Assembly: GCF_003259935.1 (NCBI RefSeq) | Contig: NZ_QLMH01000011.1 | Span: 1-64,000, forward strand | Source of the DNA: Paranoxybacillus vitaminiphilus | Lineage (GTDB): Bacteria > Bacillota > Bacilli > Bacillales > Anoxybacillaceae | Direction of reading: 5' to 3' | Length of the DNA: 64,000 nt | In this document: in pieces, positions 16,744-26,621 of the stretch | Layout of the letters: each line of letters opens with the position of its first letter | Numbering within the stretch: position 1 is the first letter of the stretch | Program-made: the position numbers and the translations under genes | Notes under the pieces: model-generated | What the model was told of the DNA's origin: nothing | Database searches by the model: none | Seen by the model: the letters and a program-made list of their open reading frames with translations, nothing else

Positions 16744-18168
16744 ATGGTTCAGGCAAAGGACAATCAATCAAGTTTTCGTGTAAGAATTCAACGGTTTGGC
16801 AGTTACTTAAGTGGAATGATTATGCCTAATATTGGCGCGTTTATTGCCTGGGGATTTATTACAGCATTGTTTATTCCGACAGGATGGATGCCGAATGAAG
16901 CATTTGCCAAACTTGTCGGCCCGATGATTACGTATTTATTACCATTATTAATTGGTTATACAGGCGGTAAGATGATTTATGATGTTCGCGGCGGCGTCGT
17001 CGGTGCGACTGCGACAATGGGGGTCATTGTCGGTTCTGACATTCCGATGTTTCTTGGCGCGATGATAATGGGACCGCTTGGCGGCTACATGATCAAGAAA
17101 TTTGACCAACTCATCCAAGGAAAAGTCAAACAAGGATTTGAAATGCTAGTCAACAACTTTTCAGCGGGAATTATCGGCGGGATTTTAACGTTAATTGCCT
17201 TTAAAGGAATTGGACCAGTCGTTTTAGGACTAAACAAAACGTTAGCCGCTGGTGTGGAGGCAATAGTCAATCTCAAACTATTACCGTTAGCCAATATTTT
17301 TATTGAACCTGCGAAGGTTTTATTTTTAAATAACGCGATCAACCATGGAATTTTAAGCCCACTTGGAATCGAGCAGGCTGCTGAAACAGGTAAATCGATT
17401 TTATTCCTGCTTGAAACAAACCCGGGTCCTGGCCTTGGTATTTTGCTTGCTTACTGGCTGTTTGGTAAAGGAACGGCAAAACAGTCTGCTCCAGGTGCCG
17501 TGATCATTCATTTTCTTGGAGGCATTCACGAAATTTACTTCCCGTATATTTTAATGAAACCGATATTAATTTTAGCAGCGATGGCTGGCGGAGTGAGCGG
17601 CGTTTTAACGTTTACATTATTTAATGCAGGACTTGTAGCCGTTCCATCTCCGGGAAGTATTTTCGCGTTGTTAGCAATGACTCCAAAGGGGAACCACCTT
17701 GGAGTATTGGCTGGGGTAGTTGTTGCAGCAGCGATCTCATTCCTCGTCGCTTCTATTTTCTTAAAATCTGCGAAAAATAATGAAGAAGAGGAAGACTTGA
17801 ACAAGGCGACAGAAAAAATGCAGCAATTAAAAGGGAAAAAGAGTGAGGTTGCGGCTGTGCTGCAAAAAGAAGCAGCCATTCCATCCAAAGTAAGCAAAAT
17901 TGTGTTTGCTTGTGATGCAGGAATGGGTTCAAGCGCCATGGGAGCTTCGATTTTACGAAATAAGGTACAGAAAGCAGGATTGGATATTGAAGTAACGAAT
18001 ACAGCTATCAATCAGCTTCCGGAAGATGCGGATATTGTAATTACGCATCAAAATTTAACAGAGCGCGCAAAGGAGAAACTGCCAAACGCATTTCACGTTT
18101 CAGTTGAAAACTTCCTAAATAGCCCGAAATATGACGAGTTAATTAAAACGTTGAAAGAAAATAACTAA
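16744..18168 (+). CDS. mtlA: PTS mannitol-specific enzyme IICB
   Basis: A 474-residue transporter that takes up mannitol and phosphorylates it to mannitol-1-phosphate. The membrane IIC domain (about 1-340) has the mannitol signature GGIHEIYFPYIL. The IIB domain (about 380-474) carries the phosphorylated cysteine in ACDAGMGSSAMGAS. There is no IIA domain; it is encoded separately by mtlF downstream. Start 16744 has a GGGGG ribosome site 7 nt upstream; the longer frame from 16720 would cover it. It is first in the operon mtlA-mtlR-mtlF-mtlD with a cre site in front. Confidence 0.92.
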   Translation: MVQAKDNQSSFRVRIQRFGSYLSGMIMPNIGAFIAWGFITALFIPTGWMPNEAFAKLVGPMITYLLPLLIGYTGGKMIYDVRGGVVGATATMGVIVGSDIPMFLGAMIMGPLGGYMIKKFDQLIQGKVKQGFEMLVNNFSAGIIGGILTLIAFKGIGPVVLGLNKTLAAGVEAIVNLKLLPLANIFIEPAKVLFLNNAINHGILSPLGIEQAAETGKSILFLLETNPGPGLGILLAYWLFGKGTAKQSAPGAVIIHFLGGIHEIYFPYILMKPILILAAMAGGVSGVLTFTLFNAGLVAVPSPGSIFALLAMTPKGNHLGVLAGVVVAAAISFLVASIFLKSAKNNEEEEDLNKATEKMQQLKGKKSEVAAVLQKEAAIPSKVSKIVFACDAGMGSSAMGASILRNKVQKAGLDIEVTNTAINQLPEDADIVITHQNLTERAKEKLPNAFHVSVENFLNSPKYDELIKTLKENN

Positions 18169-18178
18169 AGTGGTAGAT

Positions 18179-18196
18179 GCCATTTTTAAAAATGGC
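18179..18196. repeat. 18-bp perfect palindrome between mtlA and mtlR
   Basis: GCCATTTTT/AAAAATGGC, 10 nt after the mtlA stop. Without a T tract it is more likely an mRNA 3' stabiliser, weak terminator or protein site than a full terminator. Confidence 0.5.
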
Positions 18197-18326
18197 AACA
18201 ATGAAAAGGATAAAAAAGAAATATCTATTTGTTGTATGAAAGGAATAAACACTCTAAAATTTGCTTGGAAAGATGATTTCTAAATCATGTCAACATGGTT
18301 GCTCGAACGGGACGGGTGAAGAAATT

Positions 18327-20417
18327 ATGTATATATCTGCACGAGAGAGAAAAATACTCGATATTTTATTGTCTCATGATAAAGGGATTCCGGTAAGGGA
18401 GCTTGCCGAGCAGCTTAACGTAAGTAATCGTACGGTTCACCGCGATTTAAAAGGTGTAGAACGCATTTTGCAAGATTATCATTTGCAACTCGTAAAAAAA
18501 TCGGGAGTCGGCATCCAAATAGTTGGAGATGATCACAATAAAAAAGAACTGCAACTACATCTTTTTCATTTATCCCATACCGAATATACACCGGAGGAGC
18601 GGCAAACGATTGTCCTCATTACTTTATTGGAGGCAGTAGAGCCTGTAAAGCTTTTATCTCTTGCCAATGATTTAAATGTCACCGTAGCAACCATTAGCCA
18701 TGATTTAGATAAAATAAGTGAAAACATTGAACGATACGGGCTTTCTCTTATTCGAAAAAGAGGATATGGGGTCGAAATTGCCGGATCTGAATCGGCGAAA
18801 CGGAGGATGATGAGCGAGTTATTATTCAATCATTTCGGTGAATATGAATTTCTTTCGTTAATGAAAGAATCCATTCAAAAACGATCGGCAGAAACTCTCA
18901 ACATCGTGACTGAGAAGCTCCTCGGACTCATTGATAAGAAAAACTTATTAATCATTGAAAGGCAAATCGAGAATATTAAAGACGAGCTTCCTTTTACGAT
19001 TGCGGATAGTTCCTATGTTGCCTTAGTTGTCCATCTTGCTTTGGCTGTTGAGCGGATTATTCAAGGAGAATCGATTAATTTTGATCCACAATATTTAGAA
19101 ACCATTCGCGTAACGAAGGAATACAAAACAGCCGAAAAAATTGCAAGATCGCTGGAAAATGTATTCGATATAACGATACCGAATGAAGAAATTGGCTATA
19201 TTACGATGCATTTGATGGGAGCGAAGCTTCGAGATCGTCAAGATTATATGTTAGAGGAAGCTAGCTTTGAAGTAGGAATCAAAGCACAAGAGTTGATTCG
19301 CTTTGTCAGCCATGAACTGAACGTAGATTTAACAGATGATTATCCTTTATTTCAGGATTTAGTCGTTCATTTAAAGCCGGCGATTTATCGTATACAACAT
19401 AACATGGGGATTGCCAATCCCCTTTTATCCAAAATTGTTCAAGACTATCCTGAGCTTTTTTCTACGTTAGAAAAAGGAGTAGAAGAAGTATTTCCTGATC
19501 TGACTGTTCCAAGGGAAGAAATCGGTTATTTAGTTCTTCACTTTGCTTCCGCTCTATTAAGAGAAAGAAAGGGGTTGCACGCTTTAGTTATCTGTTCAAG
19601 CGGTTTAGGTACGGCAAAAATATTAGCAACAAGATTGAAAAAAGAAATTCCTGACATTGTGCATATTCAACATACATCAGTTTTTGAGTTGAAAGAAGCG
19701 GATATGGAACAATATGATCTTATTGTTTCTACAGTGCCGCTTCACAACTTTACAGGACATTATTTTGTCGTGAGCCCGATCCTTCAAGAAAGGGAAATTA
19801 CAACAATAAAAAAATTTCTTGAAAATCAAAAAGTGAAAGCTCCAAAAGAACCGGACCATCCACTGATGGAAGGTGCTGTGAAAGTTGCAGAAAAGCTCAA
19901 ATCTGTTCAAAAAGTGAGCGAAACAATTGTCAATATTTTGAATGGTTTTGTTTTACAAAAATTAGATGGAGATTCTGTTGAGGAAGCGCTGTCTGAAGCG
20001 TGTCACCGGCTGTATCAAAGAGGGGTTATTAGCGATAAGGAACAAGTTCTTACCCAATTGTTAAACAGAGAAAAAATAGGGGGATTAGGAATACCGGAAA
20101 CTCCTTTTGCTTTGTACCATACTCGGAGTCCGGCTATTATTCTTCCTTCCTTTACCATTTATACGTTAACGAAATGGCAGACAGTAACCGGCATGCATGA
20201 AAAGCAAATGAAGGTGAACAAGATCTTATTGCTGTTGGCACCAGAGTCTGCTGCTCAAGAGATGCTTTCTGTTTTAAGTCATATTAGTTCTTTAATTATT
20301 AAAGATGAAGAAAGTATAGCCTTATTCGCGTCAGAAGACGACGAAAAAATTTATTCTTTTTTAAGCCACCATTTAGAGAAATTTTTTTACGAGTATATTG
20401 AAAATCATAAGGAGTGA
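18327..20417 (+). CDS. mtlR: Mannitol operon transcriptional activator MtlR
   Basis: A 696-residue PRD-type activator. Domains in order: HTH with LAEQLNVSNRTVHRDLKGVE (about 28-47), a second HTH-like domain (about 85-165), PRD1 (about 190-290) with VVHLALAVERI, PRD2 (about 300-400) with LVVHLKPAIYRI, an EIIB-Gat-like domain with the phospho-cysteine in VICSSGLGTAKI (about Cys422), and an EIIA-Mtl-like domain with the histidine in LYHTRSP (about His598). These positions match B. subtilis MtlR, where phosphorylation by HPr and EIICB/EIIA sets activity. The start at 18327 follows a GGGTGAAG site; upstream codons are not family-like. Confidence 0.88.
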   Translation: MYISARERKILDILLSHDKGIPVRELAEQLNVSNRTVHRDLKGVERILQDYHLQLVKKSGVGIQIVGDDHNKKELQLHLFHLSHTEYTPEERQTIVLITLLEAVEPVKLLSLANDLNVTVATISHDLDKISENIERYGLSLIRKRGYGVEIAGSESAKRRMMSELLFNHFGEYEFLSLMKESIQKRSAETLNIVTEKLLGLIDKKNLLIIERQIENIKDELPFTIADSSYVALVVHLALAVERIIQGESINFDPQYLETIRVTKEYKTAEKIARSLENVFDITIPNEEIGYITMHLMGAKLRDRQDYMLEEASFEVGIKAQELIRFVSHELNVDLTDDYPLFQDLVVHLKPAIYRIQHNMGIANPLLSKIVQDYPELFSTLEKGVEEVFPDLTVPREEIGYLVLHFASALLRERKGLHALVICSSGLGTAKILATRLKKEIPDIVHIQHTSVFELKEADMEQYDLIVSTVPLHNFTGHYFVVSPILQEREITTIKKFLENQKVKAPKEPDHPLMEGAVKVAEKLKSVQKVSETIVNILNGFVLQKLDGDSVEEALSEACHRLYQRGVISDKEQVLTQLLNREKIGGLGIPETPFALYHTRSPAIILPSFTIYTLTKWQTVTGMHEKQMKVNKILLLLAPESAAQEMLSVLSHISSLIIKDEESIALFASEDDEKIYSFLSHHLEKFFYEYIENHKE

Positions 20418-20423
20418 ACAAAA

Positions 20424-20861
20424 TTGTCAATGCCAGTATTAAAGAAAGAGAATATTATTTTACGTGCATCTGTTGCAGATAAAACAGAAGCGATTCGTTT
20501 AGCAGGGAACATTTTAGTTGACCAAGGTTATGTTGAACCTTCTTATGTCGATAAAATGTTCGAGCGGGAAGCACTAACATCAACGTATATGGGGAACTTT
20601 GTTGCCATTCCTCATGGTACGGAGGAGGCGAGAAGCCTAGTGAAACACGCAGGCATTTCCGTCGTCCAAATACCTGATGGGGTCGATTTTGGCGATGGAA
20701 ATATTGCAAAAATACTAATTGGAATTGCTGGAAAAAACAACGAACATCTCGAGATTCTTTCAAAGATTGCTATTGTTTGTTCAGAAGAAGAAAATATTCA
20801 AAAAATCATAGAAGCAGCAAGTGAAGAGGAGATCATCGACCTTTTGAACGAGGTGAATTAA
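20424..20861 (+). CDS. mtlF: PTS mannitol-specific enzyme IIA
   Basis: A 145-residue IIA protein that passes phosphate from HPr to the IIB domain of MtlA. The active-site histidine is in [13 protein letters not shown] at about residue 64. The start is TTG at 20424, 7 nt after AAGGAGTG; the ATG at 20430 would have a spacing of 13. It follows mtlR by 6 nt and is one base from mtlD, so the three are co-translated. Confidence 0.9.
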   Translation: MSMPVLKKENIILRASVADKTEAIRLAGNILVDQGYVEPSYVDKMFEREALTSTYMGNFVAIPHGTEEARSLVKHAGISVVQIPDGVDFGDGNIAKILIGIAGKNNEHLEILSKIAIVCSEEENIQKIIEAASEEEIIDLLNEVN

Positions 20862-20862
20862 T

Positions 20863-22020
20863 ATGTTAGCCGTCCATTTTGGTGCAGGAAATATTGGCAG
20901 GGGCTTTATCGGCAGTTTGCTGTCCAAATCGGGTTATGAGGTTGTTTTTGTCGATGTAAATGATGAAATCGTTCGCTTGTTAAATGAGAAAAAGGAGTAT
21001 CGGGTTCTGATTGCTGATGAATCTGGAAAAGAGGAAGTCATTCGCAATGTTTCCGCTGTGAATAGTCAAAAGGAATATGACAAAGTGATTCATTATTTAA
21101 TAGAAGCAGATTTAGTGACAACAGCGGTCGGACCGAATATTTTACCAGTCATCTCGTCTACCTTGGCTGAGGGGCTTCGCAAGAGATTATCAGTCAATCC
21201 AAAACCGTTACATATCATTGCATGTGAAAATATGATCGGCGGAAGCACCTTCCTGAAGGAAAAAGTTTTCGAAAAAATTTCCGAAGAAGAAAAAAGTTTA
21301 TTCGAAAAAAATTACGGTTTTCTCGATTGCGCCGTAGACCGCATCGTTCCGAATCAAAAAAACAGCGATCCGCTGACGGTAACAGTCGAGCCGTTTTTTG
21401 AATGGGTTGTGGAACAAAAGAATGCGGTTGGGGACATTCCAAAAGTGAAAGGCATGCAGCTTGTTCATGATTTAATGCCTTATATTGAGAGAAAACTTCT
21501 TACAGTGAATACCGGACATGCGATTGCTGCCTATTTAGGATATAACAAAAAACTTCAAACAATTAAAGAAGCGATGGATGATGAGGAAATTTATTCTGAT
21601 GTACAAAAGGCACTAAGCGAATCAGGTGCTGTGCTCGTGAAGAAGTACGGCTGGGATGAAAATGAACATCAGGCATATATAGAAAAAATTATTCATCGAT
21701 TTACAAATCCTTCTATTTCAGATGAAATCGTAAGAGTAGCCCGTTCCCCGATTCGCAAGCTCGGAGCGAATGACCGTTTAATGAAACCGGCCAAGCAATA
21801 TTACGAATTATTCAAAGAAGTTCCGATCGGTTTGACGAAAGGAATTGCCGCGCTGTTATTGTTTGATTATAAAGAGGACCCTGAAGCCATCGAGCTGCAA
21901 GAAACGATCAAAAAAGTTGGAATGGAGGGAGCCCTCTTCCAATACTCGCAATTAGAAAAGGAGCATCCTCTTGTCGCTGCTATTCAGAAGCAAGTTGAAT
22001 GGTTGAAAGAAAGTAAGTAA
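20863..22020 (+). CDS. mtlD: Mannitol-1-phosphate 5-dehydrogenase
   Basis: A 385-residue enzyme that oxidises mannitol-1-phosphate to fructose-6-phosphate with NAD+. The N-terminal Rossmann motif is [12 protein letters not shown] (residues 6-17), and the polyol-dehydrogenase core has [12 protein letters not shown] with the family asparagine and histidine. GAGGTGAA precedes the ATG. It is the last gene of the mannitol operon and is followed by a terminator. Confidence 0.92.
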   Translation: MLAVHFGAGNIGRGFIGSLLSKSGYEVVFVDVNDEIVRLLNEKKEYRVLIADESGKEEVIRNVSAVNSQKEYDKVIHYLIEADLVTTAVGPNILPVISSTLAEGLRKRLSVNPKPLHIIACENMIGGSTFLKEKVFEKISEEEKSLFEKNYGFLDCAVDRIVPNQKNSDPLTVTVEPFFEWVVEQKNAVGDIPKVKGMQLVHDLMPYIERKLLTVNTGHAIAAYLGYNKKLQTIKEAMDDEEIYSDVQKALSESGAVLVKKYGWDENEHQAYIEKIIHRFTNPSISDEIVRVARSPIRKLGANDRLMKPAKQYYELFKEVPIGLTKGIAALLLFDYKEDPEAIELQETIKKVGMEGALFQYSQLEKEHPLVAAIQKQVEWLKESK

Positions 22021-22038
22021 AAAAGGGATTCATGCGAA

Positions 22039-22090
22039 GAAGAGTTGGCCGAACAGATTCTAATCAATCGCCAACTCTTCTTTATTTTTT
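22039..22090 (+). terminator. Terminator of the mtl operon
   Basis: GAAGAGTTGGC/GCCAACTCTTC stem followed by TTTATTTTTT. Confidence 0.8.
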
Positions 22091-22288
22091 ATATTAAAAA
22101 CTGAAATAAAGACACCATGAGGCTCTTCGTGTGTTACTTATGAACAATGTTGAGTTTTAATCTAATTTTGCGACGTTAGGGGACAAAAGGCAAGTAAATA
22201 TAGTAAAATAAAAAATATACATAATTTTTAGATAAATATTTTAAACCTTTGAGGATTTTTTAATCAAATGAAGGAGGAAAAGCAGGAA

Positions 22289-23080
22289 ATGAAAGAATTA
22301 TCAACTGCGCATCCATCAAAAGTTCGTGAATATATTCGCAGAAATGAATGGCGGAAGCCTACATCAGGGCTTGCCAATGGCTTCACTCAAGCCAATTTAG
22401 TCATTTTGAGAAAGGAGCTGGCTTTTGAATTTTTATTATTTTGCCAGCGTAATCCTAAGCCTTGTCCGGTTATCGATGTGACAGAGCCAGGTTCTCCGAT
22501 TCCGCAGCTCGTTGCTCCTGATGCGGATTTACGGACCGATCTCCCGAAATACAGAATCTATCGAAACGGCGAATTAGTTGAAGAAGTCGATCATATTGTT
22601 TCTTATTGGGAAGATGATATGGTTGCTTTCTTGCTTGGATGCAGCTTTACTTTTGAAAAGGCTTTGCTGGATAACGGAATTCCGGTTCGTCATATCGAAT
22701 GTGGAAGCAATGTGCCGATGTATAAAACGAATATTCCTTGTGTTAAAGCCGGACGTTTCGAAGGTCCTATGGTTGTTAGCATGCGTCCGATTCCGGAAAA
22801 AGATGTTGTGCGCGCCGTTCAGGTAACGAGCCGTTTTCCAGCTGTTCACGGAGCACCTATTCATATTGGGAATCCTGAATCAATTGGCATCCGCGATCTT
22901 CAGAAGCCGGATTTTGGTGCCCCTGTTCCTATCAACGATGGGGAAGTCCCGGTGTTTTGGGCATGTGGAGTGACACCCCAAGCGGTAGCCATGCAAGTGA
23001 AGCCGGAATTGATGATTACCCATGCACCAGGTCATATGTTTATTACAAATTTACGTGAAGAACAGTTTGGGGTTTTATAA
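22289..23080 (+). CDS. Putative hydro-lyase, DUF1445 (YcsI/D-glutamate cyclase-like family)
   Basis: A 263-residue member of the DUF1445 family: GLANGFTQANLVILRKELAF near the N-terminus, FLLGCSFTFEKALL, ECGSNVPMYKTNIPC and a C-terminal FWACGVTPQAVA..THAPGHMFITN. The family is annotated as putative hydro-lyase, and a mammalian homologue domain is a D-glutamate cyclase giving 5-oxoproline. In B. subtilis the homologue ycsI lies inside the kip/pxp cluster. Here that cluster begins 2.8 kb downstream, so 5-oxo-amino-acid metabolism is a fair inference. AAGGAGG lies 12 nt before the chosen ATG. It is monocistronic with its own terminator. Confidence 0.75.
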   Translation: MKELSTAHPSKVREYIRRNEWRKPTSGLANGFTQANLVILRKELAFEFLLFCQRNPKPCPVIDVTEPGSPIPQLVAPDADLRTDLPKYRIYRNGELVEEVDHIVSYWEDDMVAFLLGCSFTFEKALLDNGIPVRHIECGSNVPMYKTNIPCVKAGRFEGPMVVSMRPIPEKDVVRAVQVTSRFPAVHGAPIHIGNPESIGIRDLQKPDFGAPVPINDGEVPVFWACGVTPQAVAMQVKPELMITHAPGHMFITNLREEQFGVL

Positions 23081-23109
23081 TAAAATTTAACTCAAATTTT
23101 CAAATAAAT

Positions 23110-23160
23110 AAAGGAATCAGCTTGAAATGCGTATCGTTTTGAGCTGGGTTCCTTTATTTT
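23110..23160 (+). terminator. Rho-independent terminator
   Basis: AAAGGAA..CAGCT/AGCTG..TTCCTTT stem followed by ATTTTTAT, 30 nt after the DUF1445 gene. Confidence 0.7.
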
Positions 23161-23372
23161 TATATAAACACTTCCATACATCTCTTCACATTTTTCTCGA
23201 CTCCAGAGAGCTAAGCTTAACTATATAAATTTTTGTATTTATATGAAATATATACCATTTGCATCAAAAAGTAAGTTATACAGATGAAGCAGCATTGCCC
23301 TTTGTTTAAACTGCGCCTAACAGATAGTTGGACTATAACCAATCCCCTGCCTCATGAATAATGTCCAATGAT

Positions 23373-23828
23373 TTACATGGAACTCATCCATCGGTAGAAC
23401 TTCCAAATGATTGTCATAAAAAGTACATATCCAAAAAAGGAATAGCTATGTTTCCATTGATCATTGTGAACAAACCATCCGATTGCTTCTGATTGTTTTT
23501 CACTAAGCATCATGATTAGACTAATCGTGACGATAAAAACTCCTTTTTTCCAAGTTTTCATCTTTTCGATAAAATAAAGAAAAAAAGTTGTTAAGATTGG
23601 CAGGCCAAGCAGTGTAAATGCAATGTTAATGGTAAAAATATTTGAATATGGCCGGACCGGAAAGCTATACCATTGTTTTCCGACAAAATAAAGATCTAAA
23701 TAGGTTCCGAGCCATGAGGCAAACAGAATGGTAGAAATATAAGCGGAAAAATGTTTACTGCGGGCGGAAAATGGCTTTCTTTGCGATAATTGCAAGTTCC
23801 ATTTTTTCGAGTGTTTGGCAGTATTCAT
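23373..23828 (-). CDS. CBO0543-like small integral membrane protein
   Basis: A 151-residue protein with four predicted membrane segments, for example YISTILFASWLGTYLDLYFV and FTLLGLPILTTFFLYFI, and the end FGYVLFMTIIWKFYRWM. The pattern of short TM helices, an LYFVGK-W-Y-F-P-x-R-P loop and a C-terminal W-x-F/W-RW is like the CBO0543 membrane family of spore formers; function unknown. The start at 23828 has GGAGAG upstream. It overlaps the end of the DUF2515 gene by 74 nt, so the two are co-transcribed. Confidence 0.55.
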   Translation of the reverse strand: MNTAKHSKKWNLQLSQRKPFSARSKHFSAYISTILFASWLGTYLDLYFVGKQWYSFPVRPYSNIFTINIAFTLLGLPILTTFFLYFIEKMKTWKKGVFIVTISLIMMLSEKQSEAIGWFVHNDQWKHSYSFFGYVLFMTIIWKFYRWMSSM

Positions 23829-24933
23829 CGGTAATCTCTCCATTCACATCTTCCTCTTGTTTGTTTAAATAATCGATAATGGTCCAGTCATCGAACCAAT
23901 CCTCTATGTCTGCTTCTGTATGTGTAACGTTTTTCCATGCGTACGCTAATCTTGGACTATATATCCGGGGGCTTCCTTGTTGTATTTGACAATCCTTTAT
24001 GCGGCGTTTGTAAGGCTGCCCTGGCGCTGATTCGTAAACGTCATTAAACAGGTGGGGCCAGTAATCTTTACGAGTTCCCGTATGCGGCTGAGACATAGCC
24101 CAACGAACAACTTTATTCAACATATCTTTCTTGTGAAAAAGTAAAGAATATAATCGTTTTCCTAATAAGATCCGTTCATGAAGCGAATCGAATTTATGTA
24201 ACGTTTGCCCAATGAGCCCTATATTTTGCTCTGCATGTTCGGAGTTATAGAATGGAAAAAGAATATGATTTAACGAGAGAAAATCTTGAAGTTTAAATTC
24301 AATCGTATTCAATACTTTCTTTTGAAAAAGGTGATTTTCAATGACTTGTTTTTGCAAATAGCTTTGTTCATTCATCACGAGAGCAATGGCCAGTATATAG
24401 GGGTTACGATATTGCCAAAAGTGGCTCCAGATCGTTTCCATAAATGTTGATACATGAAAAATAGGAAGAAGGTAAAAAAGCGGTCTTTTTCTTTTCTTGC
24501 TTTCTTCATAAAGTAAAAATTGCGGATATACATCTTGAAAAATAAGCCGATTTCCGCGTTCCAAAAAGGAAAAGAAGGACTGCTGCTCCTTTTCCGCTAA
24601 CAAATTTGTTAACAGCTCCCCCTTTAAATCGGTCATATTCCAGCCGCCGTTTCTTGATACCATATGTCCCAAAAGCGCCCAATGGATTTCCGGATGCCGC
24701 TGATAAAAATCAAAGTATGCTTGCGTTCTTGTTACGTTGTTTTCATTTTTTATTTTAGTTTGAGTGAGTATTTGTTGGACTAGCTTTTTTTCCGCTTTGG
24801 TTAAATCGGTTTCTTTCATCGCTCCCATCTTTAAACCTTTGCTTTTTTTCTTTAACTCCTCTTTTATTTCCTGAAGAAATGGAGGGATAACCGGCTTTTT
24901 CTTTTTCTTTATTAGACCAAAAATGTCTACCAC
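23755..24933 (-). CDS. DUF2515 family protein (YppC-like)
   Basis: A 392-residue cytosolic protein. It begins with a Lys-rich region and contains WALLGHMVSRNGGWNMTDLK and NRLIFQDVYPQFLLYEESKK, typical of DUF2515 (B. subtilis YppC), a family of unknown function found in spore formers. It is divergent from the sqhC remnant 62 nt away, an arrangement often seen with terpene cyclase genes in Bacillaceae (inferred from general knowledge). The start is ATG 24933 with a GAGGGAGTG site. Confidence 0.7.
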   Translation of the reverse strand: MVDIFGLIKKKKKPVIPPFLQEIKEELKKKSKGLKMGAMKETDLTKAEKKLVQQILTQTKIKNENNVTRTQAYFDFYQRHPEIHWALLGHMVSRNGGWNMTDLKGELLTNLLAEKEQQSFFSFLERGNRLIFQDVYPQFLLYEESKKRKRPLFYLLPIFHVSTFMETIWSHFWQYRNPYILAIALVMNEQSYLQKQVIENHLFQKKVLNTIEFKLQDFLSLNHILFPFYNSEHAEQNIGLIGQTLHKFDSLHERILLGKRLYSLLFHKKDMLNKVVRWAMSQPHTGTRKDYWPHLFNDVYESAPGQPYKRRIKDCQIQQGSPRIYSPRLAYAWKNVTHTEADIEDWFDDWTIIDYLNKQEEDVNGEITDEYCQTLEKMELAIIAKKAIFRPQ

Positions 24934-24995
24934 TCCCTCGATGAATCGTTTTCAAGGTGCGGGAATAAGTATAGATAAGTGCTCATTTTTCCAAA

Positions 24996-25740
24996 ATGAA
25001 AGGAATGGCGAGTGTGAGGTTTGAGATCAACCGAATCGTGAATCAATTGAAAAATGAACAATCTCCGGATGGTTCATGGCGTTATCCTTTTGAAACAGGC
25101 ATTTCAACAGATGCTTATATGATCATCTTATTACGTACGTTGGAAATAAATGATGAAGACTTCATCAAAGCGTTAGTGGAAAGAATCGAAAGTAAGCAGC
25201 AAAGTAACGGAGCATGGAAGCTTTTTGATGACGAAGGGGAAGGGAATTTAACGGCAACCGTTGAAGCCTATTATGCGCTTCTCTATTCGGGATATCGCAA
25301 GAAAAACGAAAAAAACATGCAAGCTGCAAAACAGCGGATTTTAGAAATGGGTGGAATAGAAAACGTGCATATGTTTGCTAAATTTATGCTTTCTTTAACA
25401 GGACAATATCCATGGCCGAAATTTTTTCCTATTCCCGTTGAAATCGTCCTTTTGCCGCTTTTTTGGGATTTTTCCGTCTATGGAAGGGCTAATCTTACAC
25501 CTATTTTCATTCTGGCTGATAACAAATATCGTGTGAAGACGAGAAGAAGTCCGGATCTTTCCGATTTATTTGTTTCGCGATTGAAAGAAGAGGATGACTG
25601 GAGATTGTTACAAATCGATCGGTCTTTTCTTTCTTATATAACGCAGGGAATCAAAAGCTTTATTGGTTTACCGGAATCTATTCACTCTACAGCGATTCAT
25701 TATGCCAAACAATAAATATATGTTAAACCGTATAGAATTA
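24996..25740 (+). pseudogene. sqhC: Squalene-hopene cyclase/sporulenol synthase, truncated
   Basis: The 239-codon frame is the N-terminal third of a terpene cyclase: LKNEQSPDGSWRYPFETGIS is the first QW-type repeat and the STDAYMIILLR region follows. Full-length enzymes are about 630 residues. The frame stops at 25713-25715. In the +1 frame the family sequence goes on as KYMLNRIE and is then lost in AT-rich DNA. The gene has therefore suffered a frameshift and deletion of the catalytic DXDD part. Sporulenol or hopanoid synthesis cannot come from this copy. Confidence 0.8.
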
Positions 25741-25764
25741 TTTCTGAATAAAAATAAAATTTTG

Positions 25765-25793
25765 TTGATTTTTTCTTGATTGATAAATATAAT
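25765..25793 (+). promoter_or_regulatory. Sigma-A promoter of the iclR-pxp operon
   Basis: TTGATT (25765-25770), 17-nt spacer, TATAAT (25788-25793). Good match and spacing, 67 nt before the start codon. Confidence 0.75.
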
Positions 25794-25820
25794 GAGTATC
25801 AAAAAAATATCCATTTTTCA

Positions 25821-25840
25821 GAATATTAATTCCGATATTC
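25821..25840 (+). promoter_or_regulatory. Candidate IclR operator
   Basis: GAATAT-N8-ATATTC inverted repeat, flanked by TTCA before and AGAAC after, located between the promoter and the iclR start. Position suggests autoregulation. Confidence 0.4.
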
Positions 25841-25859
25841 AGAACAAAAGGAGATTTTT

Positions 25860-26621
25860 ATGAATAAAACGGTAGTGAAAGCGCTGGAACTACTGCAGTT
25901 GTTTACGGCATACGAACAATTAACGCTGCAACAAATGGTACAGTTGACGAAACTGCCAAAAACATCGGTCTATCGAATGGTTCAGTCATTAGTGGCAAGC
26001 GGATTTCTAAAAAAAGATGGGGAAGCTTATGAACTTGGACTGTCCTTGTTGCAGTTTGGCTGCTTAGTTGCGGAACGATTGGATGTTCGAAAAGTAGCGT
26101 TACCGATTATGGAGCAATTACGAGAAGAAACGAATGAAGCCGTTAATTTGGTTGTCAAGGACGGCGATGAAGCCATTTATGTAGAAAAAGTAGAAACATC
26201 AGAACCGGTTCGGGTGTATACAAGGGTGGGAAGAAGAGCCCCGCTTTATGCCGGGGCATGTCCGCGCGTCTTGCTTTCCTTTATGCCAAGCGAAGAACAA
26301 AAGCAATATCTTGACCGTGTCGAATTGATCCCAATTGCCTCAAAAACAATTGTCGATCGTGAGAAACTAAAGACTGTGGTGAATGAAGCAAAGAGAAAAG
26401 GATATACAGTAAGTCATTCGGAGTTAGCCGACCATTCTTCTGCTGTTGCAGTTCCTATTTTTAATCATGAAGGAAAGGTTGTAGCAGGATTAAGTGTTGT
26501 CGGACCGGAAAGTCGTTTTCAGCCTTCTTATATTGAACAATTAGTTCCCAAATTAAAGCATGCAGCAGAACAAATTTCAAAAGCACTTGGTTTTATCGGA
26601 GGAAAAGATGTTGAGTTATGA
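25860..26621 (+). CDS. IclR-family transcriptional regulator (KipR-like)
   Basis: A 253-residue regulator. The N-terminal winged helix has LTLQQMVQLTKLPKTSVYRM and VQSLVASGFLKKDG; the C-terminal IclR effector domain has PLYAGACPRVLLSFMP and GYTVSHSELADHSSAVAVPI. In B. subtilis an IclR protein (KipR) represses the kip operon for 5-oxoprolinase. Here it is the first gene of that operon, its 3' end overlapping pxpB by 14 nt, with an inverted repeat just downstream of the promoter. Confidence 0.8.
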   Translation: MNKTVVKALELLQLFTAYEQLTLQQMVQLTKLPKTSVYRMVQSLVASGFLKKDGEAYELGLSLLQFGCLVAERLDVRKVALPIMEQLREETNEAVNLVVKDGDEAIYVEKVETSEPVRVYTRVGRRAPLYAGACPRVLLSFMPSEEQKQYLDRVELIPIASKTIVDREKLKTVVNEAKRKGYTVSHSELADHSSAVAVPIFNHEGKVVAGLSVVGPESRFQPSYIEQLVPKLKHAAEQISKALGFIGGKDVEL

